From: Dawidia soli
GTDB taxonomy: Bacteria > Bacteroidota > Bacteroidia > Cytophagales > Cyclobacteriaceae
Direction: 5' to 3'
Length of the DNA: 64,000 bases
NCBI RefSeq assembly: GCF_018598185.1
Contig: NZ_JAHESC010000001.1
Coordinates: 248,001 to 312,000, forward strand
Numbering within the stretch: the first letter of the stretch is position 1; each line of letters opens with the position of its first letter. The translations under genes and the position numbers were made by a program. Of the stretch, positions 17,114-25,493 are shown piece by piece. The notes beneath the pieces are model-generated. The model did not search any database and was not told where the DNA came from. It saw only the letters and a list, made by a program, of their open reading frames with translations.

Positions 17114-19354
17114 ATGATGATTCGGAAACTCCTCGCGGCCACAGGTTGCATCTTTTGCCTCGCATCGGCGGCAGCCCAGGAATCCCCGTCATCGGATACG
17201 CTCAAGCTTGACAAGCTCCTGGATTTATCCTTCGAAGACCTCGTGAATGTGACCGTTGTCACGCCCACCCGGAACAATCAGAAACAGGAACAGGCGCCCG
17301 CTACCGTGTTGGTGATCACAAAAGATCTGATCAAAATAAGGGGATACCGGAATCTCGCCGAGGTGCTGAACGATCTGCCTGGCTTTTTGGTCAAAGATAA
17401 ATCCGACCCGCAATTTTATAACCCGGTGGGCCTGCGGGGTATTTCCCGGCAGGACTATTTTACGATCCTGCTGGACGGCGTGCGGATCTCGTCTCCGACA
17501 AACGAGGCGCTGCCCATTCTTGAAAACTATCCTATTCAACTGGCAAAACAGATCGAAGTGGTCTATGGGCCGGGCTCGGCGCTCTACGGAGCAGATGCGA
17601 TGGCGGGTGTGATCAATATCATTACACAGAGACCCGGCAAAGAAGATGAGATCACCGCGGCGGCCATGGGGGGAACACAAGGGTATAGCAACACTTCTTT
17701 GATCCTGAACAAGAGTTTAAAAAGTGGTCTTCGGTTTTGTATAGCAGGCCTCTATTCGTATGACGCCCAGCCCGATTTTTCGAAGACCTATCCGGATCAC
17801 TTTCGGATGGACTCGCACGAGACCGGTGTATTCAACACCACCCTGGGGCCCATGACACCCCGCAACGGTACGGTAGAGCGTGGGTTTGAGGCTCCGGTGA
17901 AAGCCTACAACGTGTATGCATCCCTGGCGAAAGATGGTTTTACGATGACACTACTGCATCACTATACGGCGGTACCGACGTCGACGACGCTGAGTCCCGA
18001 CGACGCCGTATTTAACCGTGACGTCTTCTACGGCCACGGTGTGACGACCGCAAGCGCGGCCTACACCGCGGAAGCAGGCAAAGTAAAGTCCGTTAGTACA
18101 CTGACCGGAAGCTTTTATGAAGTGAACCCCAAATCGAACTTCCGGAATCTGTATGGTGGAATGGAACATGGATATAAGTACAGCACGGGCTCGATGCTCA
18201 AGATAGAAGAGCAACTTATCTACTCCTTTTCTCAGACAGTCGGTCTTACGGGAGGGGCGACGTATGAGATTTTTCAGTCGCTTCCCAAGACACCGGAGCT
18301 GCAATATCCGGTAAGCCGCACCGGCGCCAGGAGTGGCGTCCTGCTCAATTCGGTTTATGACGGCAACCCGGCCGGAATCGAGGCCAAATTCTTTCCACTG
18401 GTATACACCAACGTTGGGTCGTATCTCCAGGTCCAGTATAACCCGGTCAGGAAAATTTCCTTTACCGTCGGTGGCCGGTACGATTACAACTCCAGGTTTG
18501 GCGCCACCGTGAATCCCCGCATAGGATCGGTATTTCAACCATTTCAGAAAACAACGATCAAGGCACTGTATGGCACCGCCTATTGGGCGCCGTCCCCCAT
18601 GGTTACCTATGAATCGTTCGGGTCTTTTTATTCCACCGATTCGGGCGCTACCTATCGCTCCCGGCACTGGCATCTGCCGAACCCCAATCTCAAGCCCACC
18701 ACATCGCAAACGGTGGAGGTAAGCATTAATCAAAAGATCGGCAAAGATCTCAGCGTTACACTGACCGGATATAGTACAAAGATCAAAAATATCATTCAAC
18801 CTGTGGCCGATGAGGGAAATACCAATTTATACGGCGGCAGATTCCTGGGCTGGGAGGTAGACTATATTGAAGTGCCCATGAATAAAAGCTCACAACACAA
18901 TTATGGCGGGAACCTAAGCGTTAACGCCACCTTTACCGTCGGTCGAACCAGGTTCATGGCCTACTCGTCACTGAGCTACCTGGAGGGGGAGGAGTCAAAT
19001 CTTACCTCGGCGGCAAACGATGTTGAGCAACCGGCCATCACGCCGTGGCAGTACCGGCTGGGCATCGACGGAAAACTGAAGGCGTTCTATTTCTCTGCCC
19101 GTCTGCTGCAGTCCGGTCGCCAGCGAATGTATCAATTCCGTTCGCAGAGCGAACGTAAGCGCGAAACGACAGACGGATATTCGTTGGTGAATATATCGGC
19201 AGGATATACCTATAAAAGCTCCGTCACGATCTTTATGAATGTTCAAAATGCGTTGAATCAACGGTATGTCGCTACACTGCCCAGAGACCTGGAATGGGAG
19301 GGAAGTTTTCAAAACCCGCTTCGCGCGGCGATCGGCGTACGTGCCGAATTTTGA
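17114..19354 (+). CDS. TonB-dependent outer-membrane receptor
   Basis: A 746-residue outer-membrane transporter or receptor. It has a signal peptide (MIRKLLAATGCIFCLASAAAQ), a short periplasmic leader (LDLSFEDLVNVTVVTPTR, a TonB-box-like run before the plug), a plug domain (TVLVITKDLIKIRGYRNLAE ... VEVVYGPGSALYGADAMAGVINI) and a 22-strand barrel ending in Phe. It belongs to the colicin-I-receptor/CirA-like class, not the SusC class, since no SusD follows. The gene converges on the YfiR-kinase operon and shares that operon's upstream palindrome, so it is probably the outer-membrane input or output of that signalling system. Confidence 0.92.
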   Translation: MMIRKLLAATGCIFCLASAAAQESPSSDTLKLDKLLDLSFEDLVNVTVVTPTRNNQKQEQAPATVLVITKDLIKIRGYRNLAEVLNDLPGFLVKDKSDPQFYNPVGLRGISRQDYFTILLDGVRISSPTNEALPILENYPIQLAKQIEVVYGPGSALYGADAMAGVINIITQRPGKEDEITAAAMGGTQGYSNTSLILNKSLKSGLRFCIAGLYSYDAQPDFSKTYPDHFRMDSHETGVFNTTLGPMTPRNGTVERGFEAPVKAYNVYASLAKDGFTMTLLHHYTAVPTSTTLSPDDAVFNRDVFYGHGVTTASAAYTAEAGKVKSVSTLTGSFYEVNPKSNFRNLYGGMEHGYKYSTGSMLKIEEQLIYSFSQTVGLTGGATYEIFQSLPKTPELQYPVSRTGARSGVLLNSVYDGNPAGIEAKFFPLVYTNVGSYLQVQYNPVRKISFTVGGRYDYNSRFGATVNPRIGSVFQPFQKTTIKALYGTAYWAPSPMVTYESFGSFYSTDSGATYRSRHWHLPNPNLKPTTSQTVEVSINQKIGKDLSVTLTGYSTKIKNIIQPVADEGNTNLYGGRFLGWEVDYIEVPMNKSSQHNYGGNLSVNATFTVGRTRFMAYSSLSYLEGEESNLTSAANDVEQPAITPWQYRLGIDGKLKAFYFSARLLQSGRQRMYQFRSQSERKRETTDGYSLVNISAGYTYKSSVTIFMNVQNALNQRYVATLPRDLEWEGSFQNPLRAAIGVRAEF

Positions 19355-19380
19355 AGCGACAGATACGGTCTGGTGCTGAT

Positions 19381-19890
19381 CTATAGAAGGATCGCCAGCT
19401 TCAGCAATCCTTCGCTTGCTTCGAGCCCCGCGGCTTCCAGCGCCGCCTTCCGGAGCTTGAAGCGCAGCCTTTCGTCTTCAACGATGAAGCTGATGCACGC
19501 GCCGCGCTTGATCAGATCCTCTTCGGATACGATCAATACGTTTTTTCCCACGACCGCCAGTCTCAGATCGACGATCGCTTCGGAGTTAGAGGCCGGCAGG
19601 TAGACGATCCGGCAGGTGGCGGCTTCTTCCAGCGTCGCGATGGTGCGGATCTCGATCTCGCGGCCCCCCACCTTTTTTCCCTTCAACGTAGTCTGCAGCG
19701 CATCCAGGATGTCGGTTTCACCCGCCACGCCGATCACGAACACGGTAGCGTTGCCGGGCCATTTGATATACTTGGCAAAATTGAAAATATACGCCGCCTG
19801 CAGCTCTCCGTAAGTAGACGCCTGTCCGCGGGAGCTCACGCTGTAGGCCAGGAGTATAAGCGGAAGGATATATTTCAGTCTGCAGCGCAT
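19381..19890 (-). CDS. YfiR-family periplasmic protein (DUF4154)
   Basis: A 169-residue exported protein with a signal peptide (ending SVSSRGQA). The family signature LQAAYIFNFAKYIKWP is followed by an alpha/beta domain (VIGVAGETDILDALQTTLKGKKVGGREI) and VLIVSEEDLIKRGACISFIVEDERLRF. In Pseudomonas, YfiR is a redox-sensitive periplasmic inhibitor of the diguanylate cyclase YfiN. Here no GGDEF gene is present; it is the last gene of an operon with three sensor kinases, so its partner is likely the HAMP kinase or the receptor (inference). Its start lies 15 bp past the response-regulator stop. Confidence 0.88.
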   Translation of the reverse strand: MRCRLKYILPLILLAYSVSSRGQASTYGELQAAYIFNFAKYIKWPGNATVFVIGVAGETDILDALQTTLKGKKVGGREIEIRTIATLEEAATCRIVYLPASNSEAIVDLRLAVVGKNVLIVSEEDLIKRGACISFIVEDERLRFKLRKAALEAAGLEASEGLLKLAILL

Positions 19891-19905
19891 GAACGGGGAC
19901 TGTGT

Positions 19906-20334
19906 CTACAGTTGGGGCATTTCACACAGATGCCAGTAGTGGTTAAGGATAGACACGGCGCGGATAAATCCCTCGAACGACAACGGCTTTAGAATATACC
20001 CGGCCACGTTCAGGTCGTAGGCCGCGATCTTATCGCTCTCTTCATTGGACGTGGTCATGACAAAGACGCTGACCGCCTTGAGCTCCGGGTGGTTCCTCAG
20101 CTCGTTTAAGAATTCGATGCCGCCCATCTTCGGCATGTTGATGTCGAGCAGGATCACCCGCGGCGAAGGGATGATCATCGCCGGATTCTTTCCTTGTAAT
20201 GCCTCCAGCGCTTCGATGCCGTTCCGGGTGATAAAAAGGGGATTGCTGATGTTATTTTTTTTGAACGCACGCTGGACATTCATGATGTCCACCTCGTCGT
20301 CCTCTACCAGGAGGATGTTTACTAAGCTTGTCAT
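19906..20334 (-). CDS. Rcp1-type single-domain response regulator
   Basis: A stand-alone receiver of about 142 residues: acidic pocket LVEDDEVD, phosphoacceptor Asp in VILLDINMPKMGG, Thr in FVMTTSN and Lys in GYILKPLSF. There is no output domain, as in Rcp1/CheY-like relay proteins. An in-frame ATG at 20358 would add eight residues; I prefer 20334. It sits between the HAMP kinase and yfiR and is the likely acceptor or shuttle for the operon's kinases. Confidence 0.9.
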   Translation of the reverse strand: MTSLVNILLVEDDEVDIMNVQRAFKKNNISNPLFITRNGIEALEALQGKNPAMIIPSPRVILLDINMPKMGGIEFLNELRNHPELKAVSVFVMTTSNEESDKIAAYDLNVAGYILKPLSFEGFIRAVSILNHYWHLCEMPQL

Positions 20335-20371
20335 ATCGTGCGGTTTAAATATGCTCACGGTTGAATTTTTT

Positions 20372-21769
20372 TTAAACTGACTGCGGCCACGTAAAGCTGA
20401 AGGTAGCGCCCTTGTTCTCTTCCGACCGCAGCGTTACGGTTCCACCCATGTCCTCGACACTTTTCTTAATGATCGACAGACCAACGCCGGTACCTTCCAC
20501 CGTGTCCCGCGATTGAAGCGTCTGAAAGATCTCGAATACTTTCTGATGATACGCTGGTGCAATTCCCATGCCGTTGTCTTCCACCGTAAACCTGTAGAAG
20601 CCGGGCATCTTCGAGCACGTGATGTTGATAAGTCCCTGCTCTTTGTCGTTGTATTTGATGGCGTTCGAAAGAAGGTTGATAAAGACCTGTTGCAAGGGAT
20701 ATTTTTTGGTGTTCAACACGGGCATCCCTTTTTGAATGGTGATCGTTATGTGGGGCGGCGGGTTCAGCAGGTCGATGGTTTCTTTGAGCATCACACGGAT
20801 GTCTACCGGTTCCGTTGGCACATTGATCCTGCCGATCTTCGAATACTGCAGCAGTCCGTTGATCAGGGCTTCCAGCCGGAATACGCGCCCGCGCAGGATC
20901 TGCATGTTTTTTTTTGATTCTTCCGACATCGACCCGTGCATGTCCTCTTCGATCCATTCCGATAATTTGAAGATCGCCCGCAGCGGCGCCTTGAGGTCGT
21001 GCGAAACAACATAGCTGAACTGGTTCAGCTCTTCGTTTTGTTTTTTGAGCTGCTCGGAATAGCGGACCAGGTTCTTCCGCGAATGCTCCAACCGCTCCAG
21101 CATGTCGTTAAAGGCACGCCCCAGCTTGCCCACTTCGTCATTGCTGTGTATGGTTACACGCACATTTTCCGCGCCGCTGGAGATCGTCTTCACCGTGGCA
21201 TCCAGCTCGCGGATGTTGCCGCTGATCATGTTGCTCACCAGAAAGGAGAAGATCACACCCGACATGAAAAGTCCCGTGCAGAAATAGAGCGTGGTACGTT
21301 TCAGCCGGCTGATGGTATTCTGCGATTGGGTCAGGGAATACCCGAGCGTCAGCGTGCCGAAAGTAGTATTCTGATAGACGATCGTTGTTTTGTAGAAAAG
21401 TGTACCGTTTATTTCCACAGGCTTTCGGCTGAGGGGAATTCCCGATACGTCGATGCTCTCATGGCCAGGCGCTATGAAAGAAGCGATATTCTGCCCGGTA
21501 TTGTTGACCACCGTGATGTACACTATAGAACTGTCATTGTGAGCCCACTCCAGTGCTTCCGACACCGCCACGAAATCCATTTCTCCCATCCCGATGCCGA
21601 CGCCGATCGAGAACATGTTGATCAGGCTTTGGATCTTGGAGTCAATGGCCTTTATAGCGGCTTTCTCCTGCTGACGGGGGTAGTAGCTGTAAATGAACAG
21701 CGATACCATGGCAATCAGTATCGTTTGCCCCAGGATTACCTTGGTCCGTATGGAGAGGTTGTTGAACAT
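20372..21769 (-). CDS. Membrane sensor histidine kinase with HAMP domain
   Basis: A 465-residue kinase. TM1 spans about residues 10-27; a periplasmic sensor of about 130 residues follows; TM2 (LYFCTGLFMSGVIFSFLVSN) is near 160-180. Then come HAMP (ISSGAENVRVTIHSNDEVGKLGRAFNDML), a coiled linker, HisKA with phospho-His in VVSHDLKAPLRAI, and HATPase_c (NLLSNAIKYND, DNGMGIAP, GTGVGLSI). The periplasmic domain is positioned to receive YfiR, whose gene lies two downstream. The spacing to the hybrid kinase is 23 bp. Confidence 0.92.
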   Translation of the reverse strand: MFNNLSIRTKVILGQTILIAMVSLFIYSYYPRQQEKAAIKAIDSKIQSLINMFSIGVGIGMGEMDFVAVSEALEWAHNDSSIVYITVVNNTGQNIASFIAPGHESIDVSGIPLSRKPVEINGTLFYKTTIVYQNTTFGTLTLGYSLTQSQNTISRLKRTTLYFCTGLFMSGVIFSFLVSNMISGNIRELDATVKTISSGAENVRVTIHSNDEVGKLGRAFNDMLERLEHSRKNLVRYSEQLKKQNEELNQFSYVVSHDLKAPLRAIFKLSEWIEEDMHGSMSEESKKNMQILRGRVFRLEALINGLLQYSKIGRINVPTEPVDIRVMLKETIDLLNPPPHITITIQKGMPVLNTKKYPLQQVFINLLSNAIKYNDKEQGLINITCSKMPGFYRFTVEDNGMGIAPAYHQKVFEIFQTLQSRDTVEGTGVGLSIIKKSVEDMGGTVTLRSEENKGATFSFTWPQSV

Positions 21770-21792
21770 CGTCTGTCCGTATAGTGCGTGCG

Positions 21793-24174
21793 TTATCCGG
21801 TCCTGCGCAGACCGTGCGTTACGGCTTCATTGATGGCCGAGATCAGGATTATGATCGTATTGACGAGCTTGGTCACGTCTGTCATTTCCGGTCCGGGATC
21901 GGTCATCTTCAGGAGCTTCGATATTTTATCTAGGGCCTTGTCGAGCTCAGCCATCTTCAATATCCCGTAGGAGTTCCGGATCTGGTGGCAGATGAACCGG
22001 ATCGCCTCGAAGTTCTGACTTTTCGTATAGGTCTTCAGCTTCTCGACAAACGCCGGCGTCTGGCGGTTGTATTCCAGCACAAGCGCGTCGATGAATACAT
22101 TGTTTTCTCCCGCGAGCTCATGAAGCGCGGTCAGATCGATCTTGTGGTGCGGAAATGTTTCCGCCTGTTTGAAAGGAATGACCCTCAAAGGAGAAGGCTG
22201 AACGAACTTCAGCAACTTTTGGTAGAGATCATCCGCCTGAAAGGGCTTGGAGATGTAGTCGTTCATGCCGGCGGCCAGGCACTTGGCCACATCGGATCCA
22301 AACGCATGGGCGGTCATGGCGATGATGGGTACCTCCGAAACAGGTGGCTGAAGCTGGGTGCGGATATGGCGCGTCGTTTCAAATCCGTCCATCTCGGGCA
22401 TTTGAATGTCCATCAGGATCACCTCGTATCGTTTCGTTTTGACCCGCTCCAGCGCCAGCAGACCGTTGGATACGATATCGACGTTACAGCCTGCCTTTTG
22501 AAGCACCTTGCGCGCCAGCATCTGGTTCAGCGGATTGTCTTCCACGACAAGGATCGCAGCCCCGATCAACTGATCGATCGATTCAGGCGCGGGGGATGTC
22601 CGTCCCGGCGACTGCGAAGGTTGTGTGATCTCCTGCGTGACCTCTTCACAGGGAAGATGTACAGTAAACGTCGACCCACCACCTTCCGAGCTGCTGAGCG
22701 AGATCTTTCCGTCCTGAAGCTCCACCAGGTTTTTAACGATGGCCAGGCCCAGCCCCGTGCCACCATATTTCTTAGTGGTGTCGCTGGAAGCCTGAACGAA
22801 GCTGTCGAAGATGGCGGCATGCTTATCGGCGGGAATTCCAATGCCTGTATCGCGAACCTTGAACTCGAGCACGCAGTCCTGCTTCTTCGCGGCATTGGAG
22901 TTGATCTCCAGCGTTACGCCTCCTTTCTCAGTGAACTTGATGCCGTTGGAAAGCAGGTTGGTCAGGATTTGGTTGAGACGTACGGGGTCTCCTTTTATCG
23001 TTGTCGGTACCTGCTGGTGGAAATTATACGTCAGACGGATACCCTTCTCGAGTGCCTTGGGACGCAATACGCTGACGATCCCGTTTACGAGGTCCCGTAT
23101 ATTGAACTCACTCTTTTCAATGATCGTCTTCCCGGACTGTATCTTCGAAAGATCGAGGATATCGTTGATAATGACCAGCAGGTTCTCGCCGGAGAAGTGG
23201 ATCGCATCGATATAGCTTTTTTGCTCCGTGGTAAGGGGCGTTTCGTATAGCAGCCGCGTGAACCCGAGAATGGCGTTCATGGGCGTTCTGATCTCGTGAC
23301 TCATGTTCGCCAGGAAGATCTCCTTCACTTTCATGGAGTTTTCGGCGAGCACGCGTGCCCGCATCATCTCCTGCTCGGTGAGTTTCCGGTCTGTGATATC
23401 CTGAAAGGTCCCCACGATCTTCTCCAGCCTGCCGAGGGGATCCAGTATAGACCGCCCTTGCGAATGCGCGAATTTAATCCCAGACGGAGTATTGATCCGG
23501 ATGTCGATATTATATCGTTTTCCTTCCAGCGCATCCATCCACGCAGTATGGACCTTCGCTCGTTCATCGGGGTGCACCATCGCCAGGAACATCTCGAAGG
23601 TCACCGGCTTTTGAGGGTCGAGCTCCAGGATATTGTATATTTCGTGCGACACATAAAAGGAATTGCTTTCTGCATGGAATTCCCAGTTACCTACCTTAGC
23701 GATCTCTTGCGCTTCTGCCAGCCGGGCCTCGCTTACCCGCAACGCGCAGTAGGCTTCTTCCCGCTCGCGCATCATGCTGTTCAATCGGAACATGTTCCGC
23801 AGCACCTGGCTGATCGACTGACCGTTGATTTCGTTCTTAACGATATAATCCGAAGCGCCGGCCTTCATCAGCTCCACGGCAATGCTCTCGTTACCCTGCG
23901 AAGTGATCATCACGATGGGGGTCACGATGCCCGCATCCCGGATCTTCCGCAGGAAGCGCAGACCGTTATCGCCCGGCAACAGGTAGTCGAGGAAGATGCA
24001 GTCAAAGGAGTTCAGCAGGCTGATGTCCGAGATGCTGAGCGCGTCAGAATACTCGGTGAGCTCATACTCAAATCCGCTGGCACGCAAGGCCCGTTTCAGC
24101 AGACGCTTGTCCACCTCGTCATCGTCGACGACGAGTAGTTTTACAAAATGCTGGGGAGCGTCAGGGTTTTTCAT
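21793..24174 (-). CDS. Hybrid histidine kinase REC-PAS-HisKA-HATPase-REC-HPt
   Basis: A 793-residue cytoplasmic phosphorelay protein. Domain order: receiver (10-125; FLDYLLPGDNG), PAS (about 155-265), HisKA (ANMSHEIRTPMNAILGF), HATPase_c (NLLSNGIKFTE, DTGIGIP, GTGLGLAI), second receiver (about 535-655; ILMDIQMPEMDG) and C-terminal HPt with a His in FICHQIRNSYGIL. A complete His-Asp-His relay is therefore encoded in one chain; the N-terminal receiver can accept input from other kinases. The start overlaps the upstream PAS kinase by 14 bp. Confidence 0.94.
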   Translation of the reverse strand: MKNPDAPQHFVKLLVVDDDEVDKRLLKRALRASGFEYELTEYSDALSISDISLLNSFDCIFLDYLLPGDNGLRFLRKIRDAGIVTPIVMITSQGNESIAVELMKAGASDYIVKNEINGQSISQVLRNMFRLNSMMREREEAYCALRVSEARLAEAQEIAKVGNWEFHAESNSFYVSHEIYNILELDPQKPVTFEMFLAMVHPDERAKVHTAWMDALEGKRYNIDIRINTPSGIKFAHSQGRSILDPLGRLEKIVGTFQDITDRKLTEQEMMRARVLAENSMKVKEIFLANMSHEIRTPMNAILGFTRLLYETPLTTEQKSYIDAIHFSGENLLVIINDILDLSKIQSGKTIIEKSEFNIRDLVNGIVSVLRPKALEKGIRLTYNFHQQVPTTIKGDPVRLNQILTNLLSNGIKFTEKGGVTLEINSNAAKKQDCVLEFKVRDTGIGIPADKHAAIFDSFVQASSDTTKKYGGTGLGLAIVKNLVELQDGKISLSSSEGGGSTFTVHLPCEEVTQEITQPSQSPGRTSPAPESIDQLIGAAILVVEDNPLNQMLARKVLQKAGCNVDIVSNGLLALERVKTKRYEVILMDIQMPEMDGFETTRHIRTQLQPPVSEVPIIAMTAHAFGSDVAKCLAAGMNDYISKPFQADDLYQKLLKFVQPSPLRVIPFKQAETFPHHKIDLTALHELAGENNVFIDALVLEYNRQTPAFVEKLKTYTKSQNFEAIRFICHQIRNSYGILKMAELDKALDKISKLLKMTDPGPEMTDVTKLVNTIIILISAINEAVTHGLRRTG

Positions 24175-25282
24175 GATTGCGTTGTTCAGGATTCGTTTTC
24201 GGCCAGGTGAAAATGAATTTACTGCCCTCTTCTACTTTAGATTCGACGTTGATCGTACCGCCTACGGCGGCCAGGATCCGTTTTACAATAGTCAACCCAA
24301 TGCCCGTGCTTTCATATTTGTCACGTGCCTGCAGCGTCCGGAAGATCACAAAGATCGTTTCATGATATTCGGGAGAGATACCGGGTCCGTTGTCTTCCAC
24401 CCAGAACTCGAAAGCGCTCTCTTTTTCTGTAAAGCCGACAGACACCCTGCCGGCTTCCTTGTCATTGTATTTGATGGCGTTGCTGATCAGGTTGGAAAAG
24501 ACCTGGTGCAGCAGGATGCGCGGTGTTTCGATACACGGCATCGCGGGCAGGATGTTCACCCGGATGTGCGGTGGCGGCGACAACAGCTCTACAATATCTT
24601 CCAATAGCTTGTTGACGTCCACCGTTTCGGAGGCGACGTTTTCCCGGCCTACTTTCGAATATTCCAGGATGCCGTTGATGAGCGCTTCCATTCTTTTGAC
24701 ACGGCCGCGCAACGTCGCCAGGTTATCCTTGTTCTCTCCCGACAGCGAAGGCCCCAGGTCATCCTCCAGCCACGACGACAGATTGCTGATGGCCCGCAAC
24801 GGTGCCTTCAGATCGTGGGATACGATATAAGCAAACTGATCCAGCTCCTTGTTGTTTTTCTCCAGTGAATGGGTGTACTCCGCGATCATTTGGGTGTATC
24901 GCCGCTGCTCGGATACGTCCTGCAGCAGAATGATCTTGAACAGTTTTCCGCTTTCGGTGTCGCGGGTGACGGTGATGGAGTACGAGGCCACAAAGACGCG
25001 ACCATCGTCCCGGACGAACGGATCCTCCCACTTATCCGAATGCCCTTCCTCCCGGAAAAAGGCGTTTTTTTTGTCAGCATCTTCCGGCGAAGCGTACAGC
25101 TCCCGGATGTTCCTTTGAAGGAGATGCTCCGCTTCAGGAGAGCCAAAGATATCGGCGGCAGCCTGATTGGCGATTTCGATCTCGTCGGAAGCGTTAAGGA
25201 CCAGCAGCGCTTCCTGCATGACCTTTATCAACGATCCGATGAGTACCTTTGAATACAACACTTCCTGTGGAAAGATAATCAT
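24161..25282 (-). CDS. PAS-domain sensor histidine kinase (cytoplasmic)
   Basis: A 373-residue kinase with an N-terminal PAS domain (LLVLNASDEIEIANQAAADIFG ... VFVASYSITVTRD), a coiled linker, HisKA (YIVSHDLKAPLRAISNLSSW) and HATPase_c (NLISNAIKYND, DNGPGISP, STGIGLTIVK). It has no membrane segments. ATG 25282 is preferred; the frame continues upstream to 25318. It is the first gene of the five-gene kinase/YfiR operon. The shared palindrome lies 69-99 bp upstream. Confidence 0.92.
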   Translation of the reverse strand: MIIFPQEVLYSKVLIGSLIKVMQEALLVLNASDEIEIANQAAADIFGSPEAEHLLQRNIRELYASPEDADKKNAFFREEGHSDKWEDPFVRDDGRVFVASYSITVTRDTESGKLFKIILLQDVSEQRRYTQMIAEYTHSLEKNNKELDQFAYIVSHDLKAPLRAISNLSSWLEDDLGPSLSGENKDNLATLRGRVKRMEALINGILEYSKVGRENVASETVDVNKLLEDIVELLSPPPHIRVNILPAMPCIETPRILLHQVFSNLISNAIKYNDKEAGRVSVGFTEKESAFEFWVEDNGPGISPEYHETIFVIFRTLQARDKYESTGIGLTIVKRILAAVGGTINVESKVEEGSKFIFTWPKTNPEQRNHEKP

Positions 25283-25350
25283 ACGGTCTGTAACATGTCG
25301 TCTGTTTTGCGAGAGCAAAAATGGTGCTTATCGTCTTTTTTTTTATTAGG

Positions 25351-25381
25351 GAAATCCTGATTTTGAATAAATCAGGATTTC
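25351..25381. promoter_or_regulatory. Palindrome shared with the TonB receptor gene (copy 2)
   Basis: Perfect 13-bp inverted repeat GAAATCCTGATTT-TGAAT-AAATCAGGATTTC, upstream of the kinase operon on the minus strand. Neither side carries a proper 3' T run, so it is unlikely to be a terminator. A CATTTTTG -7-like box (complement of 25316-25323) lies 28 bp closer to the gene. Confidence 0.6.
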
Positions 25382-25493
25382 TCTCTCGCATACGAATGTT
25401 CCGCGACTGCCCGCCAGTCTGCGGAAAAAAGTCCACTGGTATATATGTAAAAACCACAGTTTTAAATCGTATAGACGCGTCCGTACCGGAATA

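Noticed and set aside
21985-23250. 421-codon plus-strand frame opposite the hybrid kinase
   Set aside because: Antisense shadow; the kinase domains on the other strand are complete.
25351-25381. 13-bp hairpin read as a terminator
   Set aside because: No T run follows on either strand, and it lies upstream of a promoter; the shared copy at 17020 supports a regulatory site.
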